From Aquificaceae bacterium (lineage in GTDB: Bacteria; Aquificota; Aquificia; Aquificales; Aquificaceae): DNA of 64,000 nt. Position 1 is the stretch's first letter, and each line of letters opens with the position of its first letter. The stretch lies in the NCBI GenBank assembly GCA_027079305.1, contig JALWVU010000055.1, forward strand, positions 124,001 through 188,000. The letters run 5' to 3'. Made by a program: the position numbers and the translations under genes. Shown piece by piece: positions 60,915-64,000 of the stretch. The notes under the pieces are model-generated. The model searched no databases and had not been told where the DNA came from. It saw only the letters and a list, made by a program, of their open reading frames with translations.

Positions 60915-62605
60915 CTTCCAGACCTCCTCGAGAGGATTATCCTGTCCAGTTCGGAGACGTTTATGAGTCTCCTTCCCACGTCGAGGATGAGGGAGAAGAT
61001 GACAAGGACTCTGAGGAGGGGCAGGAACTCTCCCTCCTTCAGAAGGGAGGAGACCATCTCGTTGCTGTATCTGAGCCATCCCCAGAGGAGGAAGGAGGCT
61101 ATCAGGATCGAGAGGGCTGTGGTGGTGAGGAAGTGGAGGAGGCTCTCCCTGAGGCGGAACTTGATGAAGAGCCAGAGAAGGTAGAGGGAGAGAACGAGGA
61201 TAGTTGAGTAAAGGTCCACCTTGTGGTCCCTCTCGGGGAGGATCAGGGCCTTTAGGAAGTCCTCGCTCAGGAATACTCCCAGCATCAGGAAGGTGGCGAT
61301 CACGAGGGAGATCAGGTCCCTGACGGTGAGGCTCTCGCTCAGCTTCTCCGCGAGCCTGTATCCTCTGTGTGCCTTTGCCAGGAAGTTCAAAAGCCTCTCC
61401 CCCACACCGTCCCTGTGGCCTGGGAGGAGGGGAGGGATCTCCGCGGGAAAGGAGAAGAGATCTTTCAGCTCCTCGTATCCCTCGCGGGCCAGCCTGTAGG
61501 GGTTCGTCCTGACCGATCTCAGCCACTCCCCGAGGGCTATCCCCGCTATGAGCATCTCGTTGTAGAGGTGCCCCTCCTTTGAGAGCCATCTTCCCTTCAT
61601 ATCCGTAAGGGCCTTGAGGGATCTAAGAACTCTTTTATCGAGGGGATCCTCGGCAAGAAGCAGAATAGCCCTCAGGTGCATGGCCCTCAGGCTGACCGTC
61701 CTGAGGCTGTAGGGGTCTATGTCTTCGAGGAATCTTATCGCCCTCTCGAGGGATCTCTCCACCTCTGTCCTGAGGGCTGGTTCGAGGAAATCCTGGGAAG
61801 CCTTCAGGGCCCTCACCGCGTTGAAGGTGTTGTCCACGTTGGGATTTCCCTCGGGGGAGTCGGACCAGCCCCCCTCCTTCTGCCTCCTCAGAAGCCACCT
61901 CACCGCACCGTTTATCAGCTCCCTGTCCTCCTCCCTCCCCAGAAGGCAGAGGGAGTAAAGGGCCAGAGAGGTGGCTCCGCCTATGCAGGAATCGGTGCCC
62001 TTCAGCTCTTCGGGCGGGAGGTCCGTGTGCCAGGCGGTCTCGTCTTTCCCAGAGCAAGCCCTCGAGAGGATAAACCTCCTCATGCTTTCTATGGCTTCCT
62101 GGTAGGTCTTTCCGTCGAACCTGTAGAGGATGTGAAGGAACCTTGCGGTGGTCCCCACCTCCAAAAGGGCGCCTTCTATCGGCCCGGGTGAGGCGAGGCC
62201 CCCTTCCCGCAGGGATCCTATCAAAAACTCCACCGCCTTTCTGACCTTCGGATTTTCCTCTGCACCGAGCAAGAGGGAAAGCTCCACAGCCCTGTAAGTA
62301 GCTCCCGAGTTGGGGACGATCCCGTCCACGGAGAAGCTCCCGTCCTCCCTCTGGAGGGAGAGAACGTAGCCAAGGAGGCACGCCAAGGGAACGGGAACTC
62401 CCCTCCTGAACCAGGTCTCAAGGATCCTCAGATCTATCCAGGCCTCCACGGGGATGCGGTATTCGATCAGGAGGTCCCTCCTGCTCAGGCTGACCTCGGG
62501 ATCGGGGACATCGGAGCGGTAGAGGTCGTAGAGCATGCTGTAAACTCTCCTCCAGGTGCCCGAACTCTGGGAGATGTGGTACAGGGTGAGGGGGAGAGCT
62601 CCCAT
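60911..62605 (-). CDS. Alpha-toroid (terpene cyclase-like) protein with C-terminal membrane helices
   Basis: The 564-residue protein has two regions. The first ~390 residues carry repeats of the alpha/alpha toroid with QW-type motifs (QREDGSFSVDG and RQKEGGWSDSPEGNPNVDNTFNAVRAL), as in squalene-hopene cyclase and prenyltransferase beta families. The last ~170 residues have four membrane helices (LISLVIATFLMLGVFLS, TILVLSLYLLWLFIKF, LSILIASFLLWGWL, VLVIFSLILDV). The DxDD catalytic motif is not visible, so enzyme activity is uncertain. It heads the minus-strand inositol-phosphate cluster. Confidence 0.7.
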   Translation of the reverse strand: MGALPLTLYHISQSSGTWRRVYSMLYDLYRSDVPDPEVSLSRRDLLIEYRIPVEAWIDLRILETWFRRGVPVPLACLLGYVLSLQREDGSFSVDGIVPNSGATYRAVELSLLLGAEENPKVRKAVEFLIGSLREGGLASPGPIEGALLEVGTTARFLHILYRFDGKTYQEAIESMRRFILSRACSGKDETAWHTDLPPEELKGTDSCIGGATSLALYSLCLLGREEDRELINGAVRWLLRRQKEGGWSDSPEGNPNVDNTFNAVRALKASQDFLEPALRTEVERSLERAIRFLEDIDPYSLRTVSLRAMHLRAILLLAEDPLDKRVLRSLKALTDMKGRWLSKEGHLYNEMLIAGIALGEWLRSVRTNPYRLAREGYEELKDLFSFPAEIPPLLPGHRDGVGERLLNFLAKAHRGYRLAEKLSESLTVRDLISLVIATFLMLGVFLSEDFLKALILPERDHKVDLYSTILVLSLYLLWLFIKFRLRESLLHFLTTTALSILIASFLLWGWLRYSNEMVSSLLKEGEFLPLLRVLVIFSLILDVGRRLINVSELDRIILSRRSGR

Positions 62606-62629
62606 GGGTTATAGTATTTTATCCCCATG
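62603..62629. promoter_or_regulatory. Compact divergent promoter (toroid gene / nadC)
   Basis: In a 21-bp gap, the plus strand has TATAGT/TATTTT, the latter 6 nt before nadC ATG. The minus strand has AATACT about 7 nt before the toroid gene ATG. No Shine-Dalgarno sequence is seen for either. Confidence 0.4.
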
Positions 62630-63404
62630 AACAGGCTCTTCGTCCGATCCCAGCTCCAGCGTTTTCTGGAGGAGGACCTCGGGACGGGAGATCTAACTAC
62701 GGAGCTGATAGTCTCGGAAGAGACCGCTCGGGCGGTGGTGAGGGCGAAAGAGAGGGGGATACTCGCGGGTCTCCCCTTCGTCCAGGAGCTATTTCTGATG
62801 CTGGGGGGTGTATACGTGAAGCCCCTCGTGAGCGAGGGCTCCGAGTTCAGGGAAGGCGATACCATACTCGAGCTCGAGGGAAGGGCTGAGATAATCCTGA
62901 GCGGGGAGAGGGTAGCTCTGAACATCCTCCAGAGCCTCTCGGGGATAGCGACCAGGACGAGGGAGTTCGTGAAGGCGCTCGAGGGGACAGGGATAAGGAT
63001 CCTGGACACGAGGAAGACCACTCCAGGATACAGGTTCTTCGAGAAGTACGCGGTTAGAGTTGGAGGGGGCTCAAACCACAGGTTCGCCCTCTACGACATG
63101 GTGCTGATCAAAGACAACCACAAGAGGGTGGCGGGAGGTCTCGAGCCTGCGGTCAGGCGCGTGAGGGAGAGAGTCAGCCCCGCCTACAGGATCGAGGTGG
63201 AGGTGGAAAATCTCGAGGAGCTCGAAAAGGCCCTTGAGCTCGGTGTGGACATGGTGATGCTCGACAACTTCTCCCCCGAGGAGGTAAGGGAGGCGGTAAA
63301 GGTGGTCAGGGGAAGGGCTGAGGTGGAGGTCTCTGGCGGTATCACGCTCGAGAACATCGGGGACTATGCTATAGAGGGGGTGGACTACATCTCCTCTGGG
63401 TCCA

Positions 63405-64000
<596 letters not shown>

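Noticed and set aside
60915-61589. N-terminal extension of the GDPD frame
   Set aside because: It lies inside the toroid gene in another frame and reads as low-complexity Pro/Arg/Gly; the true start is the ATGA overlap at 60914.

Overview
The window looks like chromosomal DNA of a thermophilic Aquificota bacterium (Aquificaceae; Hydrogenobacter, Thermocrinis, Hydrogenivirga and Aquifex are the nearest guesses). Protein composition is rich in Lys, Glu and Arg, Arg codons are mostly AGG/AGA, and genes are packed with 4-bp ATGA overlaps. The gene set also fits: a probable di-myo-inositol-phosphate cluster, sHdr-era lipoate enzymology, a Ski2-type helicase and small coiled-coil membrane proteins. 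There is no rRNA, tRNA, CRISPR array or recognisable insertion sequence, and no gene-free stretch longer than about 140 bp.

Layout. 1-2870: a truncated membrane GGDEF protein, a Cys-rich protein, a YkuK-like RNase H fold protein, RlpA and PurE. 2877-8269: an accessory island with a helicase-less type ISP/IIG restriction-modification enzyme, a frameshifted coiled-coil membrane protein, and an AT-rich two-gene unit (SMC/OLD-like ATPase plus small PD-(D/E)xK protein) that looks like a defence module. 8270-11766 (minus): AtpZ-like, Na+/Ca2+ exchanger, DUF1122-like, lipoate ligase, two tiny membrane proteins and a hypothetical. 11789-17786 (plus): MCE/MlaD-like protein with a possible C-terminal barrel, M29 peptidase, Crp/Fnr regulator, secreted protein, CtpA and TsaD. 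17757-22079 (minus): Nudix, RecN, Ski2-like helicase.

Type IV pilus region. 22076-24859 holds two pilin-like genes and an STT3/PglB-type oligosaccharyltransferase. 31311-38149 holds an operon of minor pilins (PilX, PilW, PilV and FimT-like) with PilY1 and a small secreted protein. Upstream of it lies an OmpR-type two-component system (38190-39793), then a divergent diheme cytochrome. The same 7-bp direct repeat with 11-bp period stands before both pilus operons, which suggests one regulon. Between the two pilus loci are bioF, a TPR protein, rpsO-pnp-dut and cimA.

40817-64000: aroK; a TolC/MFP/RND efflux operon behind a 20-bp palindrome; a DUF815 ATPase; a tandem ferritin-like protein; a HEPN/MNT pair; YchF; a cupin; EpmA; hypothetical secreted proteins; metF; a CsbD-repeat protein; RimM; a family 5 uracil-DNA glycosylase; a five-gene cluster (toroid membrane protein, GDPD, CDP-alcohol transferase, inositol-phosphate cytidylyltransferase-like, HAD phosphatase) suggestive of inositol-phosphate compatible solutes; nadC; and the end of the dcw-type pair ftsL-rsmH cut by the window edge.

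Two global features stand out. Many genes have a -10-like hexamer 6-9 nt before the start codon and no Shine-Dalgarno sequence, which predicts leaderless mRNAs, including mirror-image promoters in 11-22-bp divergent gaps. Almost every convergent gene pair overlaps at its 3' ends.
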